Below, piece by piece: positions 13,441 to 23,573 of a stretch of DNA of 64,000 nt; within the stretch, counting starts at the first letter, position 1, and every line of letters begins with the position of its first letter. This DNA is from Roridomyces roridus (lineage: Eukaryota > Basidiomycota > Agaricomycetes > Agaricales > Mycenaceae), in contig JARKIF010000014.1 of NCBI GenBank assembly GCA_029378245.1, positions 434,001-498,000 on the forward strand, written 5' to 3'. Made by a program: the position numbers and the translations under genes. Under the pieces are notes generated by a model. The model was not told where the DNA came from. It worked only from the letters and a program-made list of their open reading frames with translations, and did no database searches.

Positions 13441-13937
13441 TCAAGCCTCGACTTTGGAGAGGTTCCGATGCAGCTCGGGCTTGACGAGGACGACTCGGTC
13501 GATGAGCTTGTTGACGACCTGCTCCTTATTCTTGTTGAACGACTCGGTGATATTTTTCAAGTTGACTTCCGTCTCCTTGTCCACTAGCGTCTGGGCGTTT
13601 GATGTCGTGCCGGCGTGCTGAGAATGTGGTCAGACAGTGCTGAAGTGAAATTAGGGATACTCACTTGAGCTTCAAACGCCTTGAACTCCTCTTCCTTGGA
13701 TTTCTTGTAATCTTCGATCTCCTTGGCCGCCTGTGAGCGGGCGTCCTTGAGTTTCTGGACCCTGTCTACATGGATTCAGAGAGGAGTCGACTATAGTGCG
13801 TAGTTTGACCAACATTGGCGGGCCTGTTCGACAATCTTGGCTGCCTCTTTCTCAGCCTCGAGAAGGGTCTGGATTCCGTGGGATTGCGACTAGAACGAGG
13901 ATGAGCGTGGGCGGGGCAGCATGCCGGTGCATACCAT
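13441..13937 (-). CDS. VMA10: V-ATPase subunit G (Vma10)
   Basis: Peripheral-stalk subunit of the vacuolar proton pump. Four exons (13937-13935, 13889-13814, 13765-13665, 13617-13441) give 118 residues, the usual family length. Exon 1 is only the ATG: the codon is followed directly by a GTATGC donor. The protein then runs [53 protein letters not shown] and ends [22 protein letters not shown], the characteristic amphipathic helix of subunit G. Divergent from FIS1, with 77 bp between the two ATGs, so the promoter must be shared. Confidence 0.93.
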
Positions 13938-14014
13938 ATTCGGGAAGCGGAGGGAGTGCTGTTTTGCCGAGTTTGGACGCGCGCCGATTGCATTCGTCTC
14001 CCTTCCTTTCCTCG

Positions 14015-14679
14015 ATGACTTCAGAACTCCCATACGCTGCAGACGCCGAGGTCTCCTTGTCCTACGACGAGCTAGAGGTGTGCTGTGCTCGCACTGCAAT
14101 GCTTGTCCACATTCTCAAGAATCTCAGGTCCTACGGATTCAATACCAGAAGGAACTCTCACAAGGATACGTTACTGTCCAGACCAAGTTCAACTACGCAT
14201 GGGGGCTTGTCAAGGCACCGATACGCGAGCACCAAGTAGAAGGGGTGCGACTATTGCAGGGTGGGTGCAGACCGCAGGCTATCTAGCTCCCACTCATCAC
14301 TGCGCTACAGAAATATACAGAGCAGAGCCAACGCGGCGCAGAGAGTGCCTTTACTACCTCGCGTTAGGTCACTTCAAGATGGGCAACTTTGACGAGGCCA
14401 AGAAGTTCAATGGTTCGAGTGTTGCTCACCGCGTCGTGCCACTAAATAATGCCTCTCGTACAGCCCTGTTAATGGAGAAGGAGCCGACAAATATGCAGGC
14501 GCTTAGTCTCGCGCAGTTGATTGACAAGGGTGTCGCCCATGGTACGCAGCAGCCTATTTACCCTCCTGCGGTGCTAACACCTTACAGAGGGCTATATCGG
14601 GATGGCACTGGTCGGTGGAGCAGCCGCGATTGGAACGTTGCTGGTAGCGGGTCTCATACGGCGAGCAACTCGTAAATGA
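14015..14679 (+). CDS. FIS1: Mitochondrial fission 1 protein (Fis1)
   Basis: Tail-anchored adaptor on the mitochondrial (and usually peroxisomal) outer membrane that recruits the division machinery. Reading: start [23 protein letters not shown]-like helices with [52 protein letters not shown] and [18 protein letters not shown]-terminal anchor [20 protein letters not shown] followed by the basic RRATRK. All introns (after DELE, LLQ, KKFN and VAH) are GT-AG and keep frame. Length of about 150 residues is normal. It shares a 77-bp divergent gap with VMA10. With FZO1 at 57.4 kb, the window holds both a fission and a fusion factor. Confidence 0.93.
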
Positions 14680-14930
14680 TCTGCCCCGTCGCGTCTGCTA
14701 ACGCGCCCGCTGCTTTCTTTTTTATACTCGTTGAATTCCAACACTCCCCACTTAGCCCCGCCTAGCAATGTATCGACAGGAATGCAATGATAATTTATGT
14801 AGTATGCGGAGGGGATTTGCCTAGTAATACACTGCACTTGCTCGACCATCCTACATACAAACAAATGTGTCCGTGCACTGATAGCAATGCAGAAAGCAAG
14901 TAGCGAGGTGGTGCAATGCAGATGCAGATG
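14680..14930. other. Intergenic, convergent 3' ends
   Basis: 250 bp between the stops of FIS1 and the small minus-strand anchored protein. I see AT-rich 3' UTR-like sequence and nothing else. Confidence 0.5.
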
Positions 14931-15438
14931 CTACGTGGGGAGGAAAGTGGCTGAACGAACGCGTAATGAGACCACAAAGTGAGCAGCTGAAGAGTAGCTC
15001 ACCGGCTTCTGCCGTCATCTCCGCATCGGAACGCTGTAAACAAGAAAGGATTCACCCACTGCGCTCACGAGCCCACACTCGGTACCTTGAATACCATAAT
15101 TCCGAGTACCGAGAACGCAGCAAGGACTCCGAGCTGGAATATAATCCAGAAACTGGCCCACACTGCCGAGTATTAGATGGAGGCCAGACTAGGAGTAAGC
15201 AACACACCATGTGGGCCTATACGTGGATAGAGGAGGGCAAATTGTGTAGCATCCGAGTCGTTTGTTTTGTGGAAAAATCTGTCGTCGGCTACATCCCCTA
15301 CACGCGTCTTCAGTTTCGCATCTGGAGCATGTAATAGCACATACATATCACGAACAGGATGCTGCTCGTTGGATCAGCGTTTGTAGATGATTCGGCGGCG
15401 ACACTCACTTCATAACCCCGACGAAGAGACAATACCAT
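14931..15438 (-). CDS. Small C-terminally anchored protein, unknown function
   Basis: Five exons inferred by splice signals (15438-15409, 15361-15208, 15162-15086, 15033-15003, 14950-14931) give 103 residues in continuous frame. The predicted protein starts MVLSLRRGYE-HPVRDMYVLL, has a polar middle (RVGDVADDRFFHKTNDSD, FALLYPRIGPHV) and one clear hydrophobic helix, FWIIFQLGVLAAFSVLGIMV, near the C-terminus, followed by a short polar tail. Introns are 45-52 nt with GTGAGT, GTGTGT, GTACCG and GTGAGC donors; three introns keep the frame through the hydrophobic helix, which is unlikely by chance. I do not recognise a named family. The last exon (ATFLPT) is the least certain. No single open frame contains the whole gene. 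Confidence 0.55.
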
Positions 15439-15605
15439 CGTAGAGCTCCTCTGTACAAGTTCAGAAACAAGACTCCAAGACGAAAACCTGAACGCGCACC
15501 CGTGGTCTATGAACCAAAAGCCAATTAAAAGAGATTCGTAAAACACCGTTAACAATATCGTTCTGAGAAAGAGTCAACCAGGAATGTAATGGGTGAGATG
15601 AGCGG

Positions 15606-16174
15606 TCACAGTTTATCTCGCACAAGAACCAAGGGCATAAGAAGGCCGATGGCGAGGACAAAGCTCATGACTTTTGAGACCAGGGTATCCCAGCCGGCAA
15701 GAGTGAACAAGGCGCCGAGAAGCGTGGAGCCGACATAGCCCGACGACAAAATAATGGACGGCCTTCCGCCCTCCACGATTGTTGCACCACCGACCTGAGG
15801 GTCGATGGTGACCTTGAGTATTCGACCGCCCGAAAGAATGGCTGCGGTGATGTGACACAGCTCGTGCCAGCCGATGGTGAAGAGCTTGAGCGGATTTATG
15901 CAGTGTCGAACCCCGGGCACGTTCCAAAAGCCGAAAATGACCACTGCATAGGCCAGGATCTGGAAATGCTAGGTCGAAATGCGGTTTATGAACGAGTGGT
16001 TCACACGCACCACGTAGAGCACGACGATCTATGGGAGAATTAGCTGCTGGACGCGGTGCAGATGAGTGGATTGACCTGTTCGTCGTTTGGCTGGAACTGC
16101 GACGGCGACGAGGACGGCGACGGAGCCAGGGAGCCCAGAGGGGGAGCTACCGGAGGGCGAGTGGGAGACGCCAT
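15606..16174 (-). CDS. M50B-like membrane metalloprotease family protein
   Basis: Three exons (16174-16076, 16028-16011, 15959-15606) give 156 residues. The N-terminus is Pro/Ser-rich and the rest is membrane-embedded: IVVLYVILAYAVVIFGFW, then GWHELCHITAAILSGG, which carries the HExxH zinc motif (HELCH) of peptidase family M50, then DPQVGGATIVEGGRP and two more hydrophobic segments ending PLVLVRDKL. This matches the M50B-like (PF13398) proteins of fungi and plants, for which proteolysis is mostly unproven. Introns are 47 and 51 nt. It is divergent from the H2A-like gene across 253 bp. Confidence 0.8.
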
Positions 16175-16427
16175 GATTGAGAGGACGGCGACTTGGCTGC
16201 CTCGTGGGCAAGTGCAACCTCAATTCCGGGAATAAATTCGGACATCACGTGTCCAAGACGCGTTCGGCGCGTCTTGGAATCTGATCGCGATTGATGGCTC
16301 TAATACCGCATTTTAACGATTTTAAGCTTTGATTAGAATACGGCTTCCATGAGCCATACATCCTTCCATAGGCCATATATATATATATATTCAATGGGTT
16401 CCCGGGCACCCACAGAAACGAACCACC
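16175..16427. promoter_or_regulatory. Shared promoter with MCB-like palindrome and E-box
   Basis: Between the M50B-like gene and the histone gene. A perfect 10-bp inverted repeat, CCAAGACGCG-TTCGG-CGCGTCTTGG, spans 16253-16277 and presents ACGCG in both orientations, the core of the MluI cell-cycle box bound by MBF-type factors in S phase. A CACGTG E-box lies at 16246-16251. An (AT)8 run at 16375-16390 may serve as the TATA element, 37 bp before the histone ATG. MCB-driven expression would fit a histone gene. Confidence 0.6.
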
Positions 16428-17003
16428 ATGGTCAGTACCTCCCCAGAAACTGCCCGTCTCTCACAGAAACTGCCCGTCTCTCACACCATTTTTCAGTCAG
16501 GAAAAGGAAAGGGCAAAGGCAAAGGCAAGACAGTCAAATTGGAGCCAGGCCGCAGACGATCGTCTAGCTCCAGAGCCGGCCTCGAGTTCCCAGTCGCGCG
16601 TATCAAGAGATATCTCAAACAGGGCCAGTATGCGCGCAAGATTACCCTCACGTCCGCAGGTAAGATTCATTGCGAAGAGTTGGTGGCTACGTGTTCACTT
16701 TCCTGGAGTCTATCTCGCGGCCGTTCTCGAATACCTTATGGCGGAGCTTTTGGAGCTGGCTGGCTACTGTGCCAGAGATCACAAAAAGACCATAATTACC
16801 CCCCGCCACCTGTTACTCGCGATAAAGAACGACGAAGAGTATGCCTCCCATTACCACTGTTCGCGTCGACTGATTGTGCTCGAAGACTCGATTCGTTGAC
16901 CAGAGGGGTCATGTTTTCGCAGGGAGGTGTTGTCCCATTCATCCACCAATCGCTTCTTGGCCCAGTGAAACGAAAGAATGCAGCTACTAGTCCCCAGATA
17001 TAG
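16428..17003 (+). CDS. Divergent histone H2A variant
   Basis: Core histone of the H2A family, 137 residues from four exons (16428-16430, 16497-16659, 16709-16838, 16886-17003). Exon 1 is just ATG, spliced to [12 protein letters not shown], a basic N-tail. The histone fold reads [39 protein letters not shown] and [18 protein letters not shown], then [13 protein letters not shown]. Acidic-patch residues (E in LEY, AELLE, NDEE) are kept. The first half resembles canonical H2A, while DEELDSL and IHQSLLG resemble H2A.Z. It lacks the SQE motif of fungal H2A at its end (TSPQI), and no H2B is adjacent. It could be a true variant or a fast-evolving copy. Confidence 0.8.
   Translation: MVSTSPETARLSQKLPVSHTIFQSGKGKGKGKGKTVKLEPGRRRSSSSRAGLEFPVARIKRYLKQGQYARKITLTSAGKIHCEELVATCSLSWSLSRGRSRIPYGGAFGAGWLLCQRSQKDHNYPPPPVTRDKERRRVCLPLPLFASTDCARRLDSLTRGVMFSQGGVVPFIHQSLLGPVKRKNAATSPQI
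16444..16483 (+). repeat. 20-bp tandem duplication in intron 1 of the H2A gene
   Basis: Two identical copies of CAGAAACTGCCCGTCTCTCA, at 16444-16463 and 16464-16483, lie inside the intron that follows the ATG codon (16431-16496). They do not touch the splice sites. Confidence 0.95.
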
Positions 17004-17127
17004 TTTGAATGCATGTATACTGAAAATGGTCAATATTCTGTTCCACATGGAGGTTCGGAGGAGATATGTCACATGTGACACGGAACCTTGCTCCTGCTCT
17101 CGCGTCCGGCTGCGTCTAACAGCATTT

Positions 17128-20100
17128 ATGGTCTACCACAACCTCAAAGGCAGGTCTCCAACCATTCCAGCCTACTCTGTGCTCATCTGTGTCTGCAGCC
17201 CTCATCAAGGGCATCCGAGCATGCAAGGTCAATATCACACGTCCTCCGTCCTTGTTACCGTCTCATTTCGCTCCAAAAGACCGTGGCCGATGAGCGTGCA
17301 CTCATCCAGCAAGAGTCGGCCGCAATCCGCACCTCGTTCAAGGAAGAGGACACGTTCGCTCGTCACAATAACATTGCCAAGTTGCTCTACATACATATGC
17401 TTGGATCTCCTGCACACTTTGGTCAGATCGAGTGTCTAAAGCTGGTTGCGAGTCCCCGGTTCTCAGACAAGCGACTGGGATATCTGGGCATCATGCTGCT
17501 TTTGGATGAAAGCCAGGAGACCCTAACGCTGGTCACCAACTCTCTCAAAAAGTACGTGGTTCTACCAATTCGCCATTCCAGACACCCATCGTTCCTAGCG
17601 ACATGAACCACTCCAATATGTATGCCGTTGGCCTCGCATTGTGCACCTTTGCGAACATTGCCTCTGAAGAAATGTCGCGTGATCTTGCCAATGAGATTGA
17701 AAAGCTTCTGGGGTCGAGTAACACGTACATTCGGAAGAAGGTGCCGTGCGCCTTGTCGCTCACCTTGCTCAGGCTCTGACTATGCCCCGTAGGCCGCCTT
17801 GTGTGCTCTGCGCGTGATCAAGAAGGTCCCCGAGCTCGCCGACCATTTCACTTCAAAGGCCAAGAACCTCCTCTCTGATCGCAACCACGGCGTACTACTT
17901 TCTTCCATCACTCTTGTCACGGAAATGTGCGCCATCGATGCTGCCATTCGCGACGAGTTCCGGAATGTGTGTATCCGTGCCATGATGCCATTTCGAGTCC
18001 TCACATATTTCCAGGCCGTGCCCCTCTTGGTCCGAAATCTCAAGTCCCTCGTCACGACAGGATACAGTCCAGAACACGACGTGTCCGGCATCACAGACCC
18101 TTTCCTCCAAGTTAAAATACTTCGACTTCTCAGGCTACTTGGGCAAGGCGATGAGAAGGCCAGCGAGACCATGAATGATATTTTGGCACAGGTTTGCATG
18201 CTATAATATTTTCCCAGTCGTATTTCACACCAACTCAGGTTGCAACTAACACGGATTCGACCAAGAATGTCGGAAACTCCATCTTATACGAGACTGTCTT
18301 GACAGTCCTCGACATTCAAGCTGACGATGGTCTCCGTGTCATGGCAATCAACATTTTGGGCAAGTTTTTAAGCAACCGGGATAACAATATTCGGTACATC
18401 TGACGCTTTCGCTCTCTGGCCTCGGCTCACCGTCATCTCAGCTACGTTGCACTGAATACGCTCAACAAAGTGGTTTCCATGGACACGAATGCGGTTCAAC
18501 GGCACAGGAACATTATCCTCGATTGTCTCCGTGACGGCGACATTTCGATTCGTCGGCGCGCTCTGGAGTTGTCCTACGCGCTGATCAACGAGACAAATGT
18601 CCGCGTGCTTGTCAGAGAATTGCTTGCTTTCCTGGAAGTTGCGGACGATGAGTTCAAACTGGGGATGACTACCCAAATTTCCCTGGCCGCGGAGCGGTTT
18701 GCGCCAAACAGGCGATGGCATATTGATACTGTGCTGCGGTTCCTCAGATTGGTATGAGATACATTTCTTGCCCATTAATCACCTAACGCATGTTGTCAGG
18801 CCGGAAACTTTGTTCGTGAAGAGATTCTCTCTGCGTTCATTCGCCTGGTGGCGCATACGCCCGAGCTGCAGGCCTACACGGCGTCCAAGCTGTACATTGC
18901 ACTCAAGGGTGATATTTCGCAGGAGTCTCTCACGCTTGCTGCGACGTGGATCATTGGGGAGTACAGTGAGGTTTTGTTGGAAGGCGGGATTGTGGACGAG
19001 GATTCCCATACGCAGGTCACGGACCAGGAGATCATCGACCTCCTAGTATCCATCCTCGACTCGCCCTACGCCAACCAACTCACGCGGCAATTCGTTCTCA
19101 CGGCGATCACCAAGATTTCGTCGAGACCAAGAGTAAGCCACGTTCAGCAGGAGCGCGTGTCGGAGCTGCTTGCGCAGTTTGCTACTAGCCCGGAGCTAGA
19201 GCTGCAGCAGCGGGCGGTGGAGTTTGTGAGCCTTTTCAATCTCGGAGAGGTCAAGGAGGGTGTGCTCGAGAAGATGCCGCCGCCAGAGCTCAAGGCTACC
19301 GTCATTGGTACCGTGAGCGAGTCGAAGCCAGTAGGATCAACAAAGGCTACCACAGTCGACGTACGTTTTAGTCCCTGGCTTCCATCCAACAAGGTTGACG
19401 ATAACTTAGGATCTCATTGGCTCGGCGGACGACCTGGTGGTTGGCAGCGGTCCTGTCAATGGTCACGCTCCCGCGCAAAGCAACCAAGACCTCCTCCGGG
19501 ACATATTCGGCGACGGGCCGGAACAGTCCACATCGACCTCGCCTCCACAAACCCAGCAACGATCTACAGTGGACGACATCATGGGCTTGTTTGGCCCTGG
19601 TCCTGCTGCAGCAGCTTCTCCACCCGCCGCAGCGCCTCCACAGCCGAATCCCATGTCCGCTTTCAACCTCCCTGCTACCCAAACGCCAGCACAACCCCCG
19701 CCACAACCTGCCGCCGCCCCACGGCTCACGTCATATACTGCGTATGAACAGAACGAGCTCAAGATCACGCTCACACCACAGACCTCCGCTTCTCAGCCTG
19801 GGACGGTGATGATATTAGCACGATTCCAGGTGACGGGCTCGACAGCGGCCACAGGTGTGAGTTTCCAGGCTGCTGTGCCGAGGACACAACAGCTGCAAAT
19901 GTTGCCCATGTCGAATCCGGATATAAACCCGGCGGCGGTGGAAACGCAACGAATGAGGATCGTTGCGCCTGTAGGGGTATGTGTTTTCCCTTCTGATAAT
20001 TATCATGTCTGACTGGTGTTCAGAGCGCTGTGAGGTTACGGTTAAGGGTATCATTTACTCTGGGAGGTCGCGCTATCCAGGACCAAGCAGATTTTTCAGG

Positions 20101-20131
20101 CTTTCCGCCTGGTTTGACTGGAGGCACGTAG
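17128..20131 (+). CDS. APL4: AP-1 complex subunit gamma
   Basis: Large subunit of the clathrin adaptor AP-1 at the trans-Golgi network and endosomes. The alpha-solenoid trunk is strongly conserved: [93 protein letters not shown] and [21 protein letters not shown] Pro/Gln/Ala-rich hinge follows, with a [14 protein letters not shown] acidic stretch ([11 protein letters not shown]), then the gamma-ear ([16 protein letters not shown]). About ten short introns give roughly 825 residues, and I see no frameshift. The first intron (17150-17198) has a GC donor; a GT donor six bases later (AG|GTCTCC, 17156) would break the [15 protein letters not shown] frame. The stop is 10 bp from the stop of the next, convergent gene. 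Confidence 0.94.
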
Positions 20132-20140
20132 TAGATGTTG

Positions 20141-21058
20141 TTAGATACATGAATTATTTCCGTTGTCATCCTGGGTTGTCGCTCTCTCCTCTTCCGAGTC
20201 CTCTTCGTCTGAATCCTCTTCTAATCCATCCTCCCAGCCGTCGGGTATAGTCGCAGTCAGAATGCGGCCAATATGCTCCTGTAGCAGCATACCTGCGGGA
20301 TTGTTTAGTAAACGGTAGAAGGTGAATGACGAAGGAACTCACCCACGGCCAGTAAAGCAGAACCATCCAAAGTTTTGTACATGTCCCTCCGTCGATTCTC
20401 TGGGTCCCTAATCTTTTTTGGGAGTGGAACATCGGGTTCGCCGTCTTGCGACGTGTTGTCTTGACCGTCTTGCGACGTGTTTTCTTCGCCATCTGGCATG
20501 GTGGTTTCTTCGCCATCTGGCACGGTGTGTTCTTGGCCATCTGGCACGGTGTGTTCTTGGCCATCTGGCACGGTGTTTTCCTCGCCATCTGACACCTCTC
20601 CCTGCGCTGCCTCTTCTGCAGCAGCTAGTTTAGCCAGACGTCTCCTCTTCCGTTCCTTGCGGTATGTGCGTGTGTCATTGAAAAGTTGTCCGCGCTCGGA
20701 GTAGTATTGGCATGCAAAGTGGTGGATGCATTTAAGGAGATCCTGCATTAAGTCGGTCGGGTCACAACAAGAAGTGAGGAATTTCATTACGGACGGACGA
20801 AGGGACGCTAAATGCAGAGGTCGAGGGTGGGGAGAGAAACTCGAGATTGGGTTCTTTAGGCCGGCGACGCTTGGTACCTCGGGGTGGAGGGGCGGTGGTT
20901 AAAGCGACTGGGGAGGGTTCTTGCTCCCGCTCTTTGCCTTTGGAAGGTCTGGGCGGGCTAGCCTGGTAGTCCAAGTCGTCGCCGTCGCTTTCGAACCCTG
21001 GCTCGAGGAATTTGTATCGAGGAACTCGGAAGCTGGAGGACTCGGATCTGCGCCTCAT
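20141..21058 (-). CDS. Acidic-repeat nuclear-type protein, possible Rrn9-like factor
   Basis: About 270 residues. The start MRRRSESSSFRVPRYKF leads into a basic, Pro-rich N-terminus with nuclear-localisation-like KGKER and TKRRRPK. An intron joins SVPSS to DLLKCIHHFACQYYSERGQL, then RKERKRRRLAKLAAAEE. Six 8-residue acidic repeats follow, and then RRRDMYKTLDGSALLAVG joined by an intron to MLLQEHIGRILTATIP and an acidic tail. The DGSALLAVGMLLQE signature recalls the end of Rrn9-type RNA polymerase I initiation factors, but this is a weak resemblance and the gene may be something else. It starts 101 bp from the divergent phosducin-like gene. Confidence 0.5.
20445..20588 (-). repeat. Six tandem 24-bp coding repeats
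   Basis: Six in-phase 24-bp units, each encoding a variant of DGQEHTVP (DGQDNTSQ, DGEENTSQ, DGEETTMP, DGQEHTVP, DGQEHTVP, DGEENTVP), lie inside the preceding gene. The two central units are identical at DNA level, which suggests recent expansion by slippage or unequal exchange. Confidence 0.9.
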
Positions 21059-21159
21059 GGTCAAAAGGCAAAAGCTGCCACAAATATTCTCACGCTCGCG
21101 ACGCGTCTAATTACGGTTGCACGTGCTGCGGCAGCAGTAACTCTTCTTCTACTCTCACC

Positions 21160-22045
21160 ATGGCCATTAACGCGGACGAGGACACTGAATTGTGCGTCCC
21201 TGAGAACTCCCGAGTCTCAATCTTATCACTAGAATAGCAACGACGCCCTCCGGAAACATGGAATCCTGCCCCCGAAAGAGGCTCCCCCGCCATCTCCTTC
21301 GCCTCCACCCTCTCCAACCTTTGACGATCTGCTCAATGATTTCACCCCCTCGGAACTTGCAGAGATGGCCGAGGATGCCCACGACGATGATGCCGAACGT
21401 GCGATCGGTGCATATCGGCTGCAACGTCTGGCAGATGAGCGAAACGACGCCAAAAAAGCTCGCTTTGGACGGGTTTATCCCATCGGCCGCGAAGATTACA
21501 CCCGCGAAGTGACCGAGGCCAGTTCAATAGACGAGGAAGACGACGAGGAGGAGCTGGGCACGGGCGTTGTGTGTTTCCTGTACAAGGACGGTATTCCTCG
21601 CAGCGACCGCACATTCACCCAAATCCGCACGCTTGCTGCACGCCATCCACGGACCAAGTTTGTCAGTATCGTTGGCGACAAGTGCATCCCGAACCTCCCC
21701 GACACCCGCGTTCCAATGTTGATTGTGTACAAGAAGGGTGAGATACGGACTCAAGTTATTGCATGGGGTGCAGATCGCGATAGGACCCTCGATGGTGCGT
21801 CGACTTGTTACCAGGCTCCTACTGTTTTTTGACGTTGCTCAGAGTTGGAGATTCTGTTGATCGCCAGCGGCGCCGTTATCCCGCCAGAGCGGCTCCCAGA
21901 AAAGAAGAGGAATGATTCAGACGATGAGTCTGACGACGACGATGGGCCTCCGGCGCGTTCAGCGGCCACCTCGACGAATGGCAGAGCAACACGAAATGTA
22001 CGGGGAGCAGCCAAGGACGACTCGGACTCGGACTTTGATATGTAG
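21160..22045 (+). CDS. PLP2: Phosducin-like protein 2 (PhLP2/VIAF type)
   Basis: Cytosolic co-chaperone of the CCT/TRiC chaperonin with a thioredoxin-like fold. Reading: MAINADEDTEF spliced to NDALRKHGILPPKEAPPPSP; the helical stretch DDLLNDFTPSELAEM; a linker (ARFGRVYPIGREDYTREV); the thioredoxin-like core (GVVCFLYKDGIPRSDRTF, TKFVSIVGDKCIPNLPD, RVPMLIVYKKGEIRTQVIAW); then ELEILLIASGAVIPPE and a long acidic tail ending DDSDSDFDM. The start ATG at 21160 is set by the short first exon and a GTGCGT intron. It is divergent from the Rrn9-like gene. Confidence 0.88.
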
Positions 22046-22112
22046 CATACAACTCTAATGTACGATTAATTTGCTTGCACTCAGACCGCGAAGATGATTA
22101 AAAAATGTGTAT

Positions 22113-23318
22113 TCATGCTGTTATGCTGGACTGTGCCACCGCACCGCTGTTCCCTCCGCTCGCATACATGATCTCGGCCTGCTCCAGCGAGGGCGGGACA
22201 TACATGCCCTCTGGCGCGTCCCGGAAAACGTCGCCAACACCCAAAGGGAACGTTGACGTCGGGAGCTGCAGTTGCTCTGGTGGTGTTCGTGTCAGATAGA
22301 CACGGAGCAGGGCATCCTCGGCGGCCTGCAAAAGAGGTGAGGAGACGTTAAACTAGAACGAAACACTCACCCGGTATTCTGCCATCCTCAAAGACGCGCC
22401 AAAGCCCTCGCCAATCTGGTCGTTGCCAGAATATATCCCCACGACGAATATGGGCGAATTCGAGAAACGACCCGTTTCCTTGAGCAGTCTGCGCAAGGTT
22501 GGGCAAAGATGAATCGGAAACAGTAATAAACGGACCTCGATTTTGGAGGTTCTCGTTGGAATTTTTGGACCATCTCTTTGAGGGCCTTTTTTGGGTCGAC
22601 AAACTTGATCATGGACCGGATATCGACCTCGCGGCTGAGAAAGTACGAGTGCACGAATTGGCGTGCGGAGGGAAGCGAGCGGGTCTGGTAGACGAGCGCG
22701 GTGAGGGATCGCGGTATTGACGCGAGGGCATCCGAGCGTTGCAAGGGGGCCTGGTACGAGCCAGTTGGCGCAGGAGGCTGGAAGAAGGTCTGAATAAAAT
22801 GTGAAAACCTTGGAAAAGGGACACACCTGTCTATGCCATCGTAGTAAAGACGCGGCACCCATTTCTTGGGCAACATTTGAGCAGGTGAGCGGGCCAACAT
22901 GGGCGGTAACTGCGGCTTTGAGGACGCGAGTGGGGAGGTACGGATAGGAAGCATGGACGTATTCCGTCGCGAAGAGGCCCATGAGTGCATTTCCCAGCAC
23001 TCCGAGGTGGGCGTTGGTCGCGAGAGGCGGGGCATTGGGATCTTGCTGCTTGGCAAGATACTGCGCAGACGGATGGGTACACGCCTGCAGAATGACGTCC
23101 GTGTCTGTTAATACTGCGCCCAAGCCTATTCGATGGGCAAACGCGGAGAGAGCACTGGGTGGAGGAGGCTGGATGGCTGCCCATGCCTCTGCATCGAAAT
23201 TTGTGGCCTTTGGAGATTTTGTGGCCTGGGAAGGAGGGAATTTTGGGAGATGAGAGGCGGAAATGGCGGTGAGGTTTTTTACGGCGCTCGCAACTAAGCG
23301 TTTGCGTCCATACACCAT
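22113..23318 (-). CDS. MRPL3: Mitochondrial large-subunit ribosomal protein mL44 (Mrpl3)
   Basis: Mitoribosomal protein with an inactive RNase III-like fold followed by a double-stranded-RNA-binding domain. Reading: MVYGRKRLVASAVKNLTA (likely targeting sequence); LSAFAHRIGLGAVLTDTDVI; THPSAQYLAKQQDPNAPPL; LGVLGNALMGLFATEYVHAS; SREVDIRSMIKFVDPKKALK; then the RNA-binding end (FVVGIYSGNDQIGEGFG, AEYRAAEDALLRVY). Three introns, after WHRQ, within PPKSR and after AEYR, all restore the frame. Length of roughly 350 residues fits the family. It is divergent from the RhoGAP gene across 255 bp. Confidence 0.9.
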
Positions 23319-23573
23319 GAGGAGGAAGGGAACAAGTGAAAAACAAGTGCAATTCCCGAAGTCGGCACTTGTCTTTCTGGGTCACTCTTCTACAATTCAC
23401 CCTGTTGCCGGACGTCCATACGCCGTACTGTGCACAGCTACGCGTCTGTCTGCAGTCCGCACGAAGTACAGCATTTGCCTTGATATATAAAGCACACCCA
23501 AACACCCACCAGGTCTGCTCATTCCTACTACCACCTCCAGTTACGACGGTGCTTAACCACTCCAGGGCTCACC

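Noticed and set aside
16375..16390. (AT)8 run as a microsatellite of note
   Set aside because: Short; more simply the TATA-like element of the H2A promoter.
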